NCBI GenBank assembly: GCA_028095005.1 | Contig: CM051460.1 | Span: 149,973,461-150,037,460 of the forward strand | Direction: 5' to 3' | DNA: 64,000 nucleotides | Source: Rhynchospora pubera | Lineage: Eukaryota; Streptophyta; Magnoliopsida; Poales; Cyperaceae | Shown: positions 1-11,439 of the stretch, in pieces | Layout of the letters: each line of letters starts with the position of its first letter | Position numbering within the stretch: the stretch's first letter is position 1 | Translations under genes and position numbers: made by a program | The notes under the pieces: model-generated | What the model was told of the DNA's origin: nothing | Database searches by the model: none | What the model saw: only the letters and a program-made list of their open reading frames with translations

Positions 1-889
1 ATTTTCAGTAATATCCAGAGGTTATTTTGGGATACATCCTCCTAATTCTTTCAAGTTATTATGAGAATTGCATTTCATTCTTACATCAGGGGACATTTTT
101 CCATAACGTTTGCCTCATTGAGCTTGTCAAAGTCCCATATTGAATTTATTTTGGAACAGTCTTCAGCTCATTTGTCCTTACTTCCATACTCGAAATAGAC
201 ATTATTCAAGTAATTATATTAGGGTTAAGGACAAGGCAACTTATCATGATTGTACCAAAACTATTTTGGTACATACTTTCTTCTTACAGGTTCAGTGCAA
301 ACTATGGGGCTTGCATTCCTGTTTTGTTTTTCAACAGTCATCTTCTTCAATGCTGGTAGTTCCTGTATAGCCAAGTCGTCTTTGAAGTAGCGTCATCTAA
401 AATTCGTTTATCTACGTACTATCGTTTTTAACAACAAATAAGGTTAAGTTTATATCAAAACTTAAATTATTAATAACATATTTCTTTTATTTCCAAATTA
501 TAGTAGTATATATACATTATATTAATTATCAGAATAGTTTTGATTGAGGAAAAATAAAATAGCAAGTATTCATTATCATGCATTTAATATTATTTAATAA
601 AATATTTTGAGGAAGTATTCAAATCTAATTAATTACCTAATTAACTAGAGAGTTCCTTTTCTAAAAATAACAGGTATATAATATTTTTTTTCTAGTTTAA
701 TTTGCAATCATTTACAATTATATATATATGCATCCTACATGATTGTATTTCCATTTATATATTATCTACCTATTTTATGACTATCATATTACCACTTAAT
801 TATATATATATAATATAAATCATGCCATTAATTATCCCAGCTGCTACCCACACTCGCGTATTACAGGTCTGGTTAAGGCTTAAAACCAT
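1..889. other. Intergenic, no gene resolved
   Basis: This left edge is A+T rich. Short open frames exist at 140-370, but none has a recognisable motif or a convincing exon chain. A 28-residue frame from the ATG at 304 is hydrophobic, but it cannot be linked to further exons inside the window. Positions 400-840 are simple AT-rich DNA. From about 840 the base composition changes into the internal side of the LTR element annotated next. Confidence 0.5.
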
Positions 890-901
890 GCTCTGATACC
901 A
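890..901 (-). other. Primer binding site of an LTR retrotransposon
   Basis: The plus strand reads GCTCTGATACCA, the reverse complement of TGGTATCAGAGC. That is the tRNA-Met-type primer binding site of many plant LTR retrotransposons. It lies 10 bases outside the TG end of the adjacent LTR at 912, as expected for the start of the internal region of a minus-strand element. Confidence 0.7.
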
Positions 902-1596
902 CCAAAGAGACTGTCACACCCCGACACATAGGGCTTGACAATCCCCGCCGCGAATACACAATCTCTGTGCACCCGCAAGGCGTTTCCTTACTAATTACAA
1001 GGGTTAAGTTCCAGCTTACCATGATCTACCACGTTGTCTCCTATGACTCATTGAGTCATCATGGCAAGACAAGTTTTGGCCTAACTTCGCTTGACTTGAC
1101 TGAGCCCGTCTCTGCAACCTGGAACCCACATCCATTGTGGAAACATGCAAAAGCACGGAATGAGAAATAAATTCTCAGTGCGGGTTTTAGTTCCAGTACG
1201 TGGATTTAAGCTAAAATCCAAGTTCTAGAAATAATACCCATAGATAAATAATTTATTGATTAAACATGGCCGTGAAACATTATATGCATTTAATTTAAAC
1301 AAGGCATGCATGTGTTAACTTAAATGATATCAATTGCAATTCTTCATTTAAATCATGATATCCAGCATATGACCGTAATTGAAATCGGACGAAATCACAA
1401 AATCTGACTATGACAGAAGTCATATACATGTCGGAACTGAACACGTGGCACGAATCCCATCGCAGACAACACATGTCTGGATATGATAGGAAACTGAGCG
1501 TGTCAGGGGTCCGAGCATGGCAGAATTGAGCATAACATAAGTATGGACAAATCAGAAATCATTCATTTCATTCCATAATCATAATCATAATCACTT

Positions 1597-1786
1597 AGGT
1601 CCCCTAACCCGAGGGCAGGCAGAAGGGGATTTTGAATCAGCATATCATTCACATAATTTCATATTTATAATCACTCAGGCCTCCTAACCCAACCGGTTGG
1701 GCAGGCAGAAGGAGACCTTTCCCTAACCCAAGGGCAGGCAGAAGAGACGTATCTCTAACCCTGGGCAGGCAGAAGGGAATTCCAAA
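1597..1786. repeat. Degenerate tandem repeat inside the LTR
   Basis: Four copies of a unit built on CTAACC followed by GGGCAGGCAGAAGG occur at irregular spacing of about 35-90 bases within the LTR remnant. Intervening bases vary and one copy has CCGGTTGGG in place of CGAGGG. This looks like internal LTR minisatellite expansion, not a gene. Confidence 0.65.
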
Positions 1787-3813
1787 TCCACATAGCGCTA
1801 TTGAACTGGCCGAAGCCGGGGGCCAACCGACTCCGGAGAGTGATGCAGAACAGATCCAGTATATCATATCACACATATCATTTCATATCTCAGTTATTCA
1901 TTCACATCATTTCATTCCTTTCAGTCAGATCATTCATAAGACAGATTTATCAATAGCAACGGCATTTTCAAATATCTGACTGTTACTTATCAAACTTCCT
2001 CAAAACGGAGAACATGCATCTCAAAATGCAGTTTTATCAATATTTGGGCACTATCTTTTAAAATGCTTGAATACGGTCATGCAGGCAAACGAGTTTTCAA
2101 TATGCATATGAATAAAACATATTTTATTAATTACTTAAACTTTAACAAAAATCCAACGTAATTCCGCACCTGGATAGTAGAAAGCTTATACGTAGTTTCT
2201 CGATATCTCATGATGGTTCGGATGCTTGACGGCCATCATACTTGGGTTCTTTCCCTTAACGGTTTGCTAGGCTTGATAGTCACGTGTCAAGTGATTCTAG
2301 TTCGATTTCCTAATAAAACAAGTGACTTTCTTACTAACCGTTAAATACTTAAAGTACCCTAAATAACCTAATTATTGGCGGTTCTTGGGTTACCATACTG
2401 ACGGCCTAAGCTAACCAGACTGGTTGATATCTGGATGATTATGTTTAGATTACTTATTAAGAGGATTCTGTTTTAAAATATATTATTAAGTATTTTATCT
2501 TATTATTAATAATTGGTTTTGACTTTCCAGTCATTAAGAGTTTATATTTATTTTTATTATATAGTGTTTCTCCTAATATTCATTTAGTTGTGCTATATCT
2601 TGATTTATTTCATTAATACTTAATTAATTAGTTTGCATTGCTTAATGTTTATTAAATTATTTAACTATTTGTTATATCGAGAATTTAAATCAGAAAATTA
2701 TAATCCAAAATCAAGGAAACAATTTGGAAATCGAAAATTATAATTGAAATTATTTGATTGGTTTGTTTGGGATCAGAAAGTCGGTGATTTGATTGTCATT
2801 GTATCTGTTCTTGACTCACTCGAACTATTCTCATCATCTCCCGAAACATAAAATCGAATCCCACTTAATTAAAGGAATACCCAGTTATTGCTAACGGCCT
2901 TTCCTATAATTAATTACTAAGCATACTAGTTAATTAACTTAATCTTGGATTAAGTTTAAGATTAAATTTAAGTCCAATTTCAGTACTGGGCCGATATTAA
3001 TAGCCCAAAAATCAATTTCTGTATTGGGCCAAACGAATTTTCTTTTATTTCAGCCGAAGCCCAAAAAGAATCAGCCCATTAAGGCCCATAATCTAACATG
3101 GCTAAGTCAGGTCAACCTGACCCAGTTGACCTGAGCCAAGCCTAACGGGTCCGACTTGGATCCGATAGGAGGGGTCTGGATCCGACCCGCAAGGACTGCA
3201 ATATTTATCCAGAGGCCCCTAAATTTATTTAATTCACAACCAAGTCCTTTTTCCTTTACCAAGAGGCCCCCAGAAATTACAAACAAGTCCTTTTTCCTCA
3301 CAATTTAGTCCCTGAAACACGTCACAGCGTACCAGTATGGTACCAGTGGTACATCGAGTGTACCAGAGACTGATACCAAGCCTCAAATCCCATCGTAAAG
3401 CCTCACAAAGGTCTCCATCAATGCCCAACCACGAGAACAACATCAAACTCAAACAGTTTGGCTTAAACAACATTAACAAATCTATAAACCGTAACAGATG
3501 GGGTTTCCAAGCATTCAAAGTCCACAAATTAGGGTTATCATGCTACCAATTTCACTATTCAAGGTTAACACAGTGTCATCAAATCAACACACAATACCAG
3601 CTTAAGTTAGGCTCAAACCCTAATCGAGTAATCAGTCAAGCCAGTTATCAACCCACGACATAAACTCATTTATAGCACAGAAGGGTTCAAATATACCTTG
3701 GATCTTCAACGATTAGCTCCCTCTCCTCTTTTATTTTCCTCCTTATTTATTTATTTTTTTCTCTGGAATTTTTCTTAGCCGATAGAGAAACAGAAATTAA
3801 ACCAACCTCGAGG

Positions 3814-3821
3814 TATTTATA
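3814..3821 (-). promoter_or_regulatory. LTR TATA box
   Basis: The minus strand reads CTATAAATACC, a good plant TATA box. It is placed so that transcription would run into the lower-coordinate LTR sequence and then the primer binding site. Confidence 0.55.
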
Positions 3822-4461
3822 GGCAGCCATGGTAAGGAGAAGAGAAGAGAGGGGCCAACGGTGAGGATCTCAAGCTCGAATCCTACAGTTTGAGTCAATA
3901 CTTCGATACTTATCCATCTCTCTCGCGGATAAGAGCAAGAGGGCAGCCAATAGGAGGTGATCGACTGTGGCATGGTGGGATTGGCTAGCCACAGTCCATC
4001 CGCCACAAAAATCTCGAGAGGAATTTCTCGTCGAAGAAGGCGAGAGATGAGAAAGGATCGGACGGAGCGAACAAAGAGAAGGGAAAAGGAGAGAGAAAGG
4101 AGATGGTGACAGCGATTTTGGGATTTTTATTAAAAATTGATCTTTGGGATTTTCTGTGGCAGGAACTTTGTAGCTAAGGATGCTGCAACTCATATAAACA
4201 ATTTAATTGATTTTTCTTATTAGATTAAATTCTGATTTGAGCTCAATTAATCTAGTCATTTTGAGCTTTGATTTTGCTAGAATCATTTAAGTCATTTTTA
4301 GATACTACACAATTTAAAAGATTTCGATTTCGAGTGAGCTTTACCGTTACAATTTAATTAATCGTTTGAGATTATTAGTTTTAAGATTTTGTTTATCTTA
4401 ATATATTTTTTTGAAATTGACCTAATTGTTATAATTAAACTGGATCTGGTATTTCTACTAT

Positions 4462-5131
4462 GTTACAGTGTCATTCTTGCAGATTATACGTTTCTTGATC
4501 TAGAGATAATTGTATCAGTTGCTAGCAAACAATCTATCTCCATCAAGGGGCCCAAATAGATATCGTCACTCACTAAATGAATTAATGAGGGACATACGGT
4601 TTTCTTGATAATTTAGCTTTTCCCCGCACAATTCAAGAGAACATAAATAACGTCCGTATAGCAGCCCTTATCGGGAATCAGCGGTAGACGATATTTATTG
4701 AACCTATCCTCATGTGGAAAAGATAAATATCTCAAACTTAGAATCAAAATCGTAACGAAATAAATAATGACACATAACACAATCCATATATTTATTTCGC
4801 TGGGTCATGTCATGTACTATGTTCAATTAACATAAACATATGCAATTAAGTTGGTTACTCTTAACCCATGATTTATAGAACTTAATCATCACTTAACTTG
4901 CATACCAATCTTATTGATAATTAATGTTCCTTGTTAATTATCAAGATTATGGACGTTTTAGATTTATTGTTGTCATTTACTACTAAATGATAAACAGTGA
5001 TCTATAATTCAGATCCTCAACCTGAATGAACTGTCAACAAATAAATCAAGGAACAAATGATATAAAATCATCAATGACATAAAACCATAGAAGTAGCCAA
5101 GAAGATTGGCTTCTAGGACATATCTCTAACA
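4462..5131 (-). mobile_element. Truncated LTR, same family as the two solo LTRs
   Basis: Positions 4469-5131 match the first ~660 bases of the solo LTRs at 36606-38628 (same orientation) and 40902-42647 (opposite). They share the GTCATTCTTGCAGATTATAC block and the TCTAGGACATATCTCTAACA terminus. The natural LTR end is at 5131. The other ~1.1 kb of the LTR is missing below 4469. No target-site duplication is visible, so this is a truncated or rearranged copy. Confidence 0.7.
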
Positions 5132-5132
5132 G

Positions 5133-5449
5133 CAAGGAAAAAAAGACTCAAAAAATCAGAGCAAAAATTGAGAGAAATGAATAAGAGGGATGAACTTCGA
5201 CAAATTGCGGCAAGCCGAATGGCAGAGATAGAAAAAGAGGAAACCGAAGCGGCTTTTTGGAACGAAGCCGCTCAATTCGTTGACAACACTGTTCCGAGTA
5301 ATCAACAAGAAGATGATGATGCTTTTTGGAACGAAGTCGCTCAGTTCGCTGACAACACTGGTGCGAGTAATCAACAACAACCGAATGATGAAGATGAGCA
5401 ACCATGGTGGGATGAAATTCTACAACATGTCGATAGTCAAAATCTCTAA
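5133..5449 (+). CDS. Small acidic ORF with three W-x-E repeats, unknown
   Basis: I do not recognise this protein. The frame is open from the LTR junction at 5132 (a TAACAG acceptor-like site) to a stop at 5447-5449. The first in-frame ATG is at 5177. The first part is Lys/Arg-rich and looks helical. It is followed by three imperfect repeats: AFWNEAAQFVD, AFWNEVAQFAD and PWWDEILQHVD, the first two separated by acidic Gln/Asn-rich linkers. The repetition and acidic bias suggest real coding sequence, perhaps the last exon of a gene whose upstream part was lost when the LTR fragment arrived. It converges on the PMD gene. It could also be a chance frame. Confidence 0.35.
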
Positions 5450-5729
5450 ATATTTATATCATTGTAATATTTATGTGTTTTATTATTATGGTTGTTAATG
5501 TAATTTAGTTGGAATTGTTAATGCAATGTTTTATTTTTATGGTTGTTTTTTATTTTCCTTTATTTTTTGTAGTGCTTTGCATTATAAGTTGTGGTTTTAA
5601 TGTGTTGACGTTCAATGGATATAAGTTGTTGTTTGGAGTATTTCATTTATTGGCGTTTCAATACATAAACGTTTATGTTTCAAGTAGTGTTTTGCACTCC
5701 GAAATTCCATATTGATTACACATAAAAAA

Positions 5730-5965
5730 AATCACAATAAATAATACACAAGTCCATCATCACAAGTCATAATAAGCAATCCAATAAATACACAAGTCAA
5801 TCACAAGTCATAAACGAAAAATAGTCAATCATCATCAGTAATACACAAGTCAATCACAAGTCCATAAACGAAAAATAAACAATCCGTCCATCAGGAGTCA
5901 TAAACATGTCACAAGTCCATAAACAAAAAAGAACTGTCATCATCAGTAATACACAAGTCAATCAT
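5730..5965. repeat. Short interspersed tandem repeat (CACAAGTC unit)
   Basis: The motifs ACACAAGTCAATCACAAGTC and CATAAACGAAAAAT recur several times in the ~230 bases beyond the 3' end of the PMD gene. They form a loose, irregular tandem array with no coding potential. Confidence 0.6.
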
Positions 5966-5967
5966 AA

Positions 5968-6111
5968 CTAACGCCGCCGCCTCCTCCTAGGTCCTGAAGG
6001 TGAAAATCTGTCAATCACCCTCACCGCACGCCTATCTCGTCTGGCCGGGGCAGTAACGTCTCCTGAGTCAGTGGAGTCCGTATCCCCATCGTCCTCCTCC
6101 TGGCGGTCCTC
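5968..6111 (-). pseudogene. Readthrough C-terminal extension of the PMD gene
   Basis: Directly after the TAG at 6112-6114 the PMD gene frame stays open for 47 more codons to a TAG at 5968-5970. The translation is strongly acidic, with EEDDGD and TDSTDSGD, and ends in PRRRRRR. Such composition is unlikely for noncoding DNA and resembles a natural nuclear-protein tail. The simplest reading is that the upstream TAG is a recent nonsense mutation, or an unusual readthrough stop. Confidence 0.55.
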
Positions 6112-9100
6112 CTACTGGTCCTGCTGAGCCTCCTGCTGTATGGGCCCAAACTCAACGGGCTGCCCAGCCTCCTGAGGAGTCGCTATAGGGGCATAATCAC
6201 CCTCCTCATCTGCGGCCGTTCGTAGCAATGTGCTGAACGAGTCTGTCCCTCCCATACTACCCAACGGAGTGCCAAATGATGGAATAGAAGAAGGCGTAGG
6301 CACTGACGGAACAGTAAATGGAGGAACAATAAATGCAGGAAAAGAGGAAGGCATACCAAATGGTGCAAAGGAGTACGGTGGAGGATCATGAGGCTGGAAA
6401 ATGTCAGTGGGATCCTGAGAAATGCCAGCAAACTGCGAGGTCGATGCTGATGCACTATGCATGGATGGAGTAGGACCTGAGGCTGGAAACTGAGTAGGAA
6501 AGAACGTGCGTGGTCCTAAAATATCATCTAATCGCCCGGTATTCAGTCGACCATCCTATAATATTTAAAAAAATAATGTCAATGTAAATAAATTAGTATC
6601 TAAAATTGAAACTTGCATATGAACGAATACTAACCGCATGCATCAGATCCTCCGCCTGAAGGTCTGTGGGTACAGTCGGACGTGCAGAGGAAGACTCATC
6701 CCCAGAATCTGGTATGTTCGCAATATTTGTTGGAAGTCCTCGCTGCTCCAACAAATCCTCCAACCTGTAATTTATAAATTATTGAATTTAAAATGCAAAA
6801 ACGCAATAAAAAAATTAAATTATTTAAAATTACCTCAAAGGGATGGAAGCATCATGCAACTGCGAACGACAGTTGGCGAGAATTGCCTTTCCCACCCTTC
6901 TGCACCCCTTCTTCACAACCAGTCCCAATGCATGAAGTGCATTCTTCAGCGCAGAGTTGCCCTGCAATTTACGAGAATAATGACATATTGCACAATTCCA
7001 TTTACCAATCATACATTCCATATTTAAAAAATTAAGACGTACCGTATTGCGAAGTCTGGACCCCATGTTTGTGTACTGCCTCTGAGCAAGAGGCAGCTGC
7101 TGAGTGCGCTGGAGACGTGCCTCGACATCCTCTCGTGGCGTGGGTCTCTCGGAGGCACCGTATCGCCAAAACCATCGGAAGTACCGCAACGAATCAGTAG
7201 CACTCCAGGATCGAGTGTCCAGCTGGCGTGCTGCTAGTGCCTCGTCAGTCCACTCTGCATGTGCACCCGCAAAAATGGTAGCAAAATCTGGGCGATCTCG
7301 ATAGGTACCGTGCTGGAAACCCAGCAGGTTCTGTGTCACGTCCCAACTCTGTTAAAATAAACACGTTAGTTGTTTACTCTAATTAAATAGAAGTTAATCG
7401 TATGATAAATCGGAAAAATATAGCAAACGTACCACAGGTAGTGGAGGAGGAGTAAACTGGTACAGTCCAAACTGATGCCTACAACGGTCGGGGTAGTAGT
7501 AGGCAACAATGTGGTAGAAAATGAGCGGCAACCGAACATGCTCCGCTATGGAACCCTCCTGTGCTACCCGTGGCATGACAGCCCTGTCGAAAACGTACGG
7601 AAACCAGTTGACGTCTTCAACGTTCAACACGGCTAGGTAGTCCCGTGCGTTCTCCACTGCCCCGCGGTGCTGGCTCTGTGAGAAAGACCGAGCTTCGCCC
7701 CATTTTCTGAAAATTTTGAACTTTAGGATTGATGTGTTGTAATTTGCATAAAATTATTGAAAAATTATTATAAGTTATTACCTCCCAAACGGCACACATG
7801 AATCTAGGTTAGGCTGTCCTAATCCACCGATAGGAGCAACCTCTGGGCGACAAACAGGGAGGTATGACCATGCCCAAAATAATAGTAGCATCCAAGGTCC
7901 CGTCACAACCTTGAAACGCATGGAGGCACGGTCCAGAGCACGATACAGACAAGCAAGCGTGGCACCTCCCCAATTGAAGTCCGGAACTTCATTCAAATTG
8001 CCCTGCATTTAAATTAAACAACACATTCAAACTCAATTCGAGAACATTGAAAACAATAATAACCATGCAAACAATTTTGCTATAATAATTGTGCTATAAT
8101 AATATTAGTCTTGCTATAATAATTGTGCTATAATAATATTAGTCTTGCTATAATAATTTATATTTTTTTAAATAACAAAATTAAATTGCTGGTTAATTGT
8201 GCTATATTTTTTTTTAATAACAAAATTAAATTGCTGGTAAACAAATAAAAAGATTATTTAAGTTAAAAAAATTATACCGATACGAGCTCCAAACAGTATG
8301 CTGGGACGGAATTCTGAGAAATATCGGGAAACATCAACGTCCCAAATAGCTCTAGAGCAACTGCACGCGTGTATCGGTCTAACTCCTCATCAGTAGCACC
8401 TGCCTGTGGCGCCACCCCGCAATTTTGTCGCAACCATTTCAACTTGATGTTGTTGCCCACAACATCGCCCCTGCTTTGTACAAATTTAAAATAATCAATA
8501 CAAGTAAGCAATGCATATATTGAATAGGCAAAATCAATATTGGCTTCTTATTTTTTTCACTTACTCCCTGCTACTCCTTTCTCTGTGCCAGTCTCCCAAA
8601 TCTTCATGAGGATAAAGATTTGCACGAATCTTTTCCTCCCAGGACCCTCTCGTATTCGACCTAACTGGAATGCCCGTCGAGCGCAAACCATATAAGAAGA
8701 CAACATCCTGGTAACAATTACAAAATACGTTAAATTCGTGTCATGTTAATATTGCAATTCGTGTCATGTTAATATTACAAAAATTAATATTCAAATTTGA
8801 ATTTTAAATATAAAGTTTAAATAAATGTGACATTAAATTCGTGTCATGTTAAGTCAAAATTTTATGTTAGAATTAATTGTGAAAATTAATACGAAAATTA
8901 TATTAAAAAAATTTAATATCAAGTTTAAATAAATTACCTGTAGAGTAACGGTCATCTCTCCAACGGGAAAATGAAAAGTATGCGTCTCCGGACGCCAAAA
9001 CTCGACCATTGCCTTCAGTAATGGCATGTCGACGTTGACATGCTTCACCTTCGTAATGTGACTGAGCCCCAGTTTGATCAGCCTTCCCTCAATCCGATCG

Positions 9101-9654
9101 TCCACCCTAATCGTTCGCTTGTGCGATCTCATCTCCAAATGTTTTTCACGCTGCATTAACACAAAACATAAACCGTTGTATTAAAAATACAATTTATAAT
9201 ACAATTTATAAGCATTTAAAATAAATACAATTTATTAGATTGACAATTAATTTGTTAATCTAATTTGTTAATCTAATTTGTTAATCTAAAAATTTATAAT
9301 AAACCTCATTTTCAATTAATTTGTTAATACAATTTATAATAAACATTTAATACAATTTATAAGTCTATTAAGAAATCTAAATTATTAAAAAAAAATCTAA
9401 ATTAACATAAAACAATCTATTACCTCCTCAAAAGACAAACCAACGAGATGCACGTTATCCGTAACAAACAAAACCTGTTGGTTTTCTACGTTGGCCGGTT
9501 GCACAGGTGGATTGACATTTTGCGCGCTGGGACGGGCTGCACGACGCCTACGTCTTTTTTGGCGAGGCTGGGTGGAGGGTGCTTCGGTAGGGGGTGCTTC
9601 GGTGGGAGGTGGTGAAGTACCAGAAGGACCAGCCTCATCTTCTGCTGAACTCAT
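6112..9654 (-). CDS. Plant mobile domain (PMD) protein, ten exons
   Basis: Exons, 5' to 3' on the minus strand: 9424-9654, 8938-9150, 8565-8707, 8278-8470, 7782-8002, 7433-7706, 7043-7348, 6834-6961, 6635-6764, 6112-6555. All junctions are GT-AG and phase closes to 760 residues. Residues 1-77 are Pro/Thr-rich with a QKRRRRRAARP basic patch, a likely nuclear signal. The PMD core spans roughly residues 90-425, with GLSHITKVKHVNVDMPLL, VEFWRPETHTFHFPVGEMT, LFGTLMFPD, and FWAWSYLP in exon 5. The C-terminus is Pro/Ser/Gln-rich. PMD proteins include host MAIN/MAIL factors and many transposon-borne copies. Surrounding repeats and the lack of a host-gene context favour transposon origin. No transposase is present nearby. 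A nonsense codon probably shortens it. Confidence 0.85.
8083..8165. repeat. Short tandem repeat in PMD intron
   Basis: The units TTGCTATAATAATT and GTGCTATAATAATATTAGTC alternate across about 80 bases in the intron between PMD exons 4 and 5. This is slippage-type intronic repeat. Confidence 0.7.
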
Positions 9655-9699
9655 CTGATTCAAATAATATAAGAACAAGAATTTAAAACAACAATGAAT

Positions 9700-10200
9700 T
9701 TAATTTTTTTTTCAATAAACAAAACGAACAAAACAAAAATTATTTTTCTATGTAATTGATCAATTACATTCACAATTTGCATACAAATTCTAAAAATTCC
9801 ATTCACAATTTACTAAATTCCACAAATTTCCATTCAATTTGCATACAAATTCCACTAAAATTCCATACAAATTTACTAAAATTTCCACTAATTCCATACA
9901 ATTTACTAAATTTTCGACAAATTTCCATTCAATTTGCATACAGATTACAGTAAATTCCATACAAATTTTTCACTAATTTTGACAATAATTCCACTATTTT
10001 CCGTACAAATTCCATGAACATTTTACTAAAATGTCCAATAATATTTCCAATAATTCCATAAAATTTACTAAAATTTCGACTACTTTCCATTCAATTTGCA
10101 TACAAATTACAGTAAATGCAATACAAATTTTTCACTAATTTTGACAATAAATTCCTACACAATTTCCATACAAATTCCATGAACATTTTACTAATATGTC
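9700..10200. repeat. AT-rich imperfect repeat of AAATTCCA-type words
   Basis: The stretch is dominated by variations of CATACAAATTCCA, TTTACTAAAATT and CCATTCAATTTGCATACA at irregular spacing. It lies upstream of the PMD start codon and grades into the regular 87-bp array. No coding signal is seen. Confidence 0.6.
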
Positions 10201-10715
10201 CAATAATATCCACAAATTTTAGTAATAATTACCACAATTTCAATAATAATCCACAAATTTTACCAATAATTACCACTAATTTCCACAATATTATATCCAC
10301 AAATTTTAGTAATAATTACCACAATTTCAATAATAATCCACAAATTATACTAATAATTACCAGTAATTTCCACAATATTATATCCACAAATTTTACTAAT
10401 AATTACCACAATTTTAATAATAATCCACAAATTATACTAATAATTACCACTAATTTCCACAATATTATATCCACAAATTTTACTAATAATTACCACAATT
10501 TCAATAATAATCCACAAATTTTATTAATAATTACCACTAATTTTCACAATATTATATCCACAAATTTTACAAATAATTAGCACAATTTCAATAATAATCC
10601 ACAAATTTTACTAATAATTACCACTAATTTTCACAATATTATATCCATAAATTTTACAAATAATTAGCACAATTTCAATAATAATCCACAAATTATACTA
10701 ATAATTTCCACAATT
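10200..10715. repeat. 87-bp tandem repeat array
   Basis: The word CACAATATTATATCCA recurs at 10283, 10371, 10458, 10545 and 10632, giving steps of 88, 87, 87 and 87 bases. About five to six copies are present. Because 87 is divisible by three and the unit lacks stops in one frame, a long Asn/Ile-rich open frame appears on the plus strand. It is an artefact of the repeat. Confidence 0.85.
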
Positions 10716-10914
10716 TTTACTAATCCAAAATCCACAATTTTTACTAATATATCCATAATATTCAGTAAATGCAAAATCAAAAACCTCGATATCGGCGTAC
10801 GTTGTCTTTCGAACTCCTCTGCTCTTCGCACGGCAACCACCTCCGGCCTCCTCTTCTCTTTCGATGGCCGCAACCTCTTTTCTCCGGCGAACTCTACTCT
10901 TTCTCCGGCCGCAA

Positions 10915-11000
10915 CTTTCTTTCTCTTCGCCCTTCTCTTCTCTCTTCTCCCTTCTCTTCTCTTCTCCCCTCTCTTCTCCCTTCTCTTCTCTTCCCTCTTT
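10915..11000. repeat. Polypyrimidine tract
   Basis: About 85 bases are almost purely C and T (CTTCTC-type words) on the plus strand. They lie between the 87-bp array and the palindromic block upstream of the PMD gene. Read on the minus strand it is a purine tract in what could be the PMD gene's promoter or leader. Confidence 0.75.
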
Positions 11001-11071
11001 TTTTCTTTTTCTCTTCTCTGGACTGACTGAAGCGACGAAGAAAGAAAAAAAACGGTCATAACTCGTTTTCG

Positions 11072-11290
11072 AAAAATTACCACCTTTGTACGCGTTTATA
11101 AAACGCGCTCCAGGCCTTCGAACGCGTTTTATAAACGGGTACGAAGGTGTCAGCTCCTCAAAAGGCGTAACTGAAAAGGCGAAGTTATCTCTCCTTCGTA
11201 CGCGTTTATAAAACGCGTTCGGAGCTCTGGAGCGCGTTTTATAAACGCGTACGGAGGGGAATTGCAAAACGCTCTTCTAAAACGCGTTGG
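11072..11290. repeat. Block of ACGCG-TTTATAAA-CGCG palindromes
   Basis: Within 220 bases there are four near-palindromes of the form CGCGTTTATAAAACGCG, at about 11089, 11122, 11201 and 11231. Each is bordered by TACG or GAAC variants, and a degenerate copy (AACGCTCTTCTAAAACGCG) lies at about 11268. Neighbouring copies are arranged as larger inverted repeats. The block sits at the upstream edge of the PMD-gene region and may be a transposon end or regulatory module. It drives a spurious minus-strand reading frame. Confidence 0.7.
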
Positions 11291-11439
11291 AACTTTCTTC
11301 TTATTAAAAAAAAATAAAATAATTCTGTATATTAAAATTTTTTGTGTCTAAATTTTTATATAAAATAATTTCGGCTGAAAAAGTCTCTTTTGTGCAATTA
11401 ATGCTAGATAATTAGTTGTTAGATGCACAATAAATGATG

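Larger units (their letters stand above)
912..4199 (-). mobile_element. Long LTR remnant, probably Ty3/Gypsy type
   Basis: Read on the minus strand, the LTR ends in GGGGTGTGACA next to the primer binding site, a 3' end common in plant Gypsy LTRs. A TATA box (3814-3821) and G+C-richer transcribed-like sequence lie inside. The outer boundary is uncertain. It was placed near 4199, where the minus strand would start TGTTTATATG, giving about 3.3 kb. No gag or pol frame is present, so only one LTR and a stub of internal sequence survive. Assignment to Gypsy rests on LTR-end style and length, not on coding sequence. Confidence 0.55.

Noticed and set aside
140..370. 76-codon frame at the left edge
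   Set aside because: No motif, no coding bias. A competing frame over the same bases looks equally plausible.
3107..4193. Cluster of open frames on both strands at 3.1-4.2 kb
   Set aside because: This is LTR sequence around a TATA box. None shows gag/pol motifs or coherent composition.
4462..9654. PMD gene as internal cargo of the LTR element whose LTR ends at 5131
   Set aside because: The minus-strand orientation would fit. But no purine tract precedes the LTR end, no second LTR was found beyond the gene and no primer binding site is present there.
10116..10580. 154-codon plus-strand open frame, Asn/Ile/Thr rich
   Set aside because: It exists only because the tandem unit is 87 bases (29 codons) without a stop in that frame. 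The protein is a 29-residue repeat of low complexity.
10664..11267. Minus-strand frames rich in Lys/Arg/Glu upstream of the PMD gene
   Set aside because: They are produced by the pyrimidine tract and the palindromic block. There is no domain, and they do not splice in phase to the PMD start.
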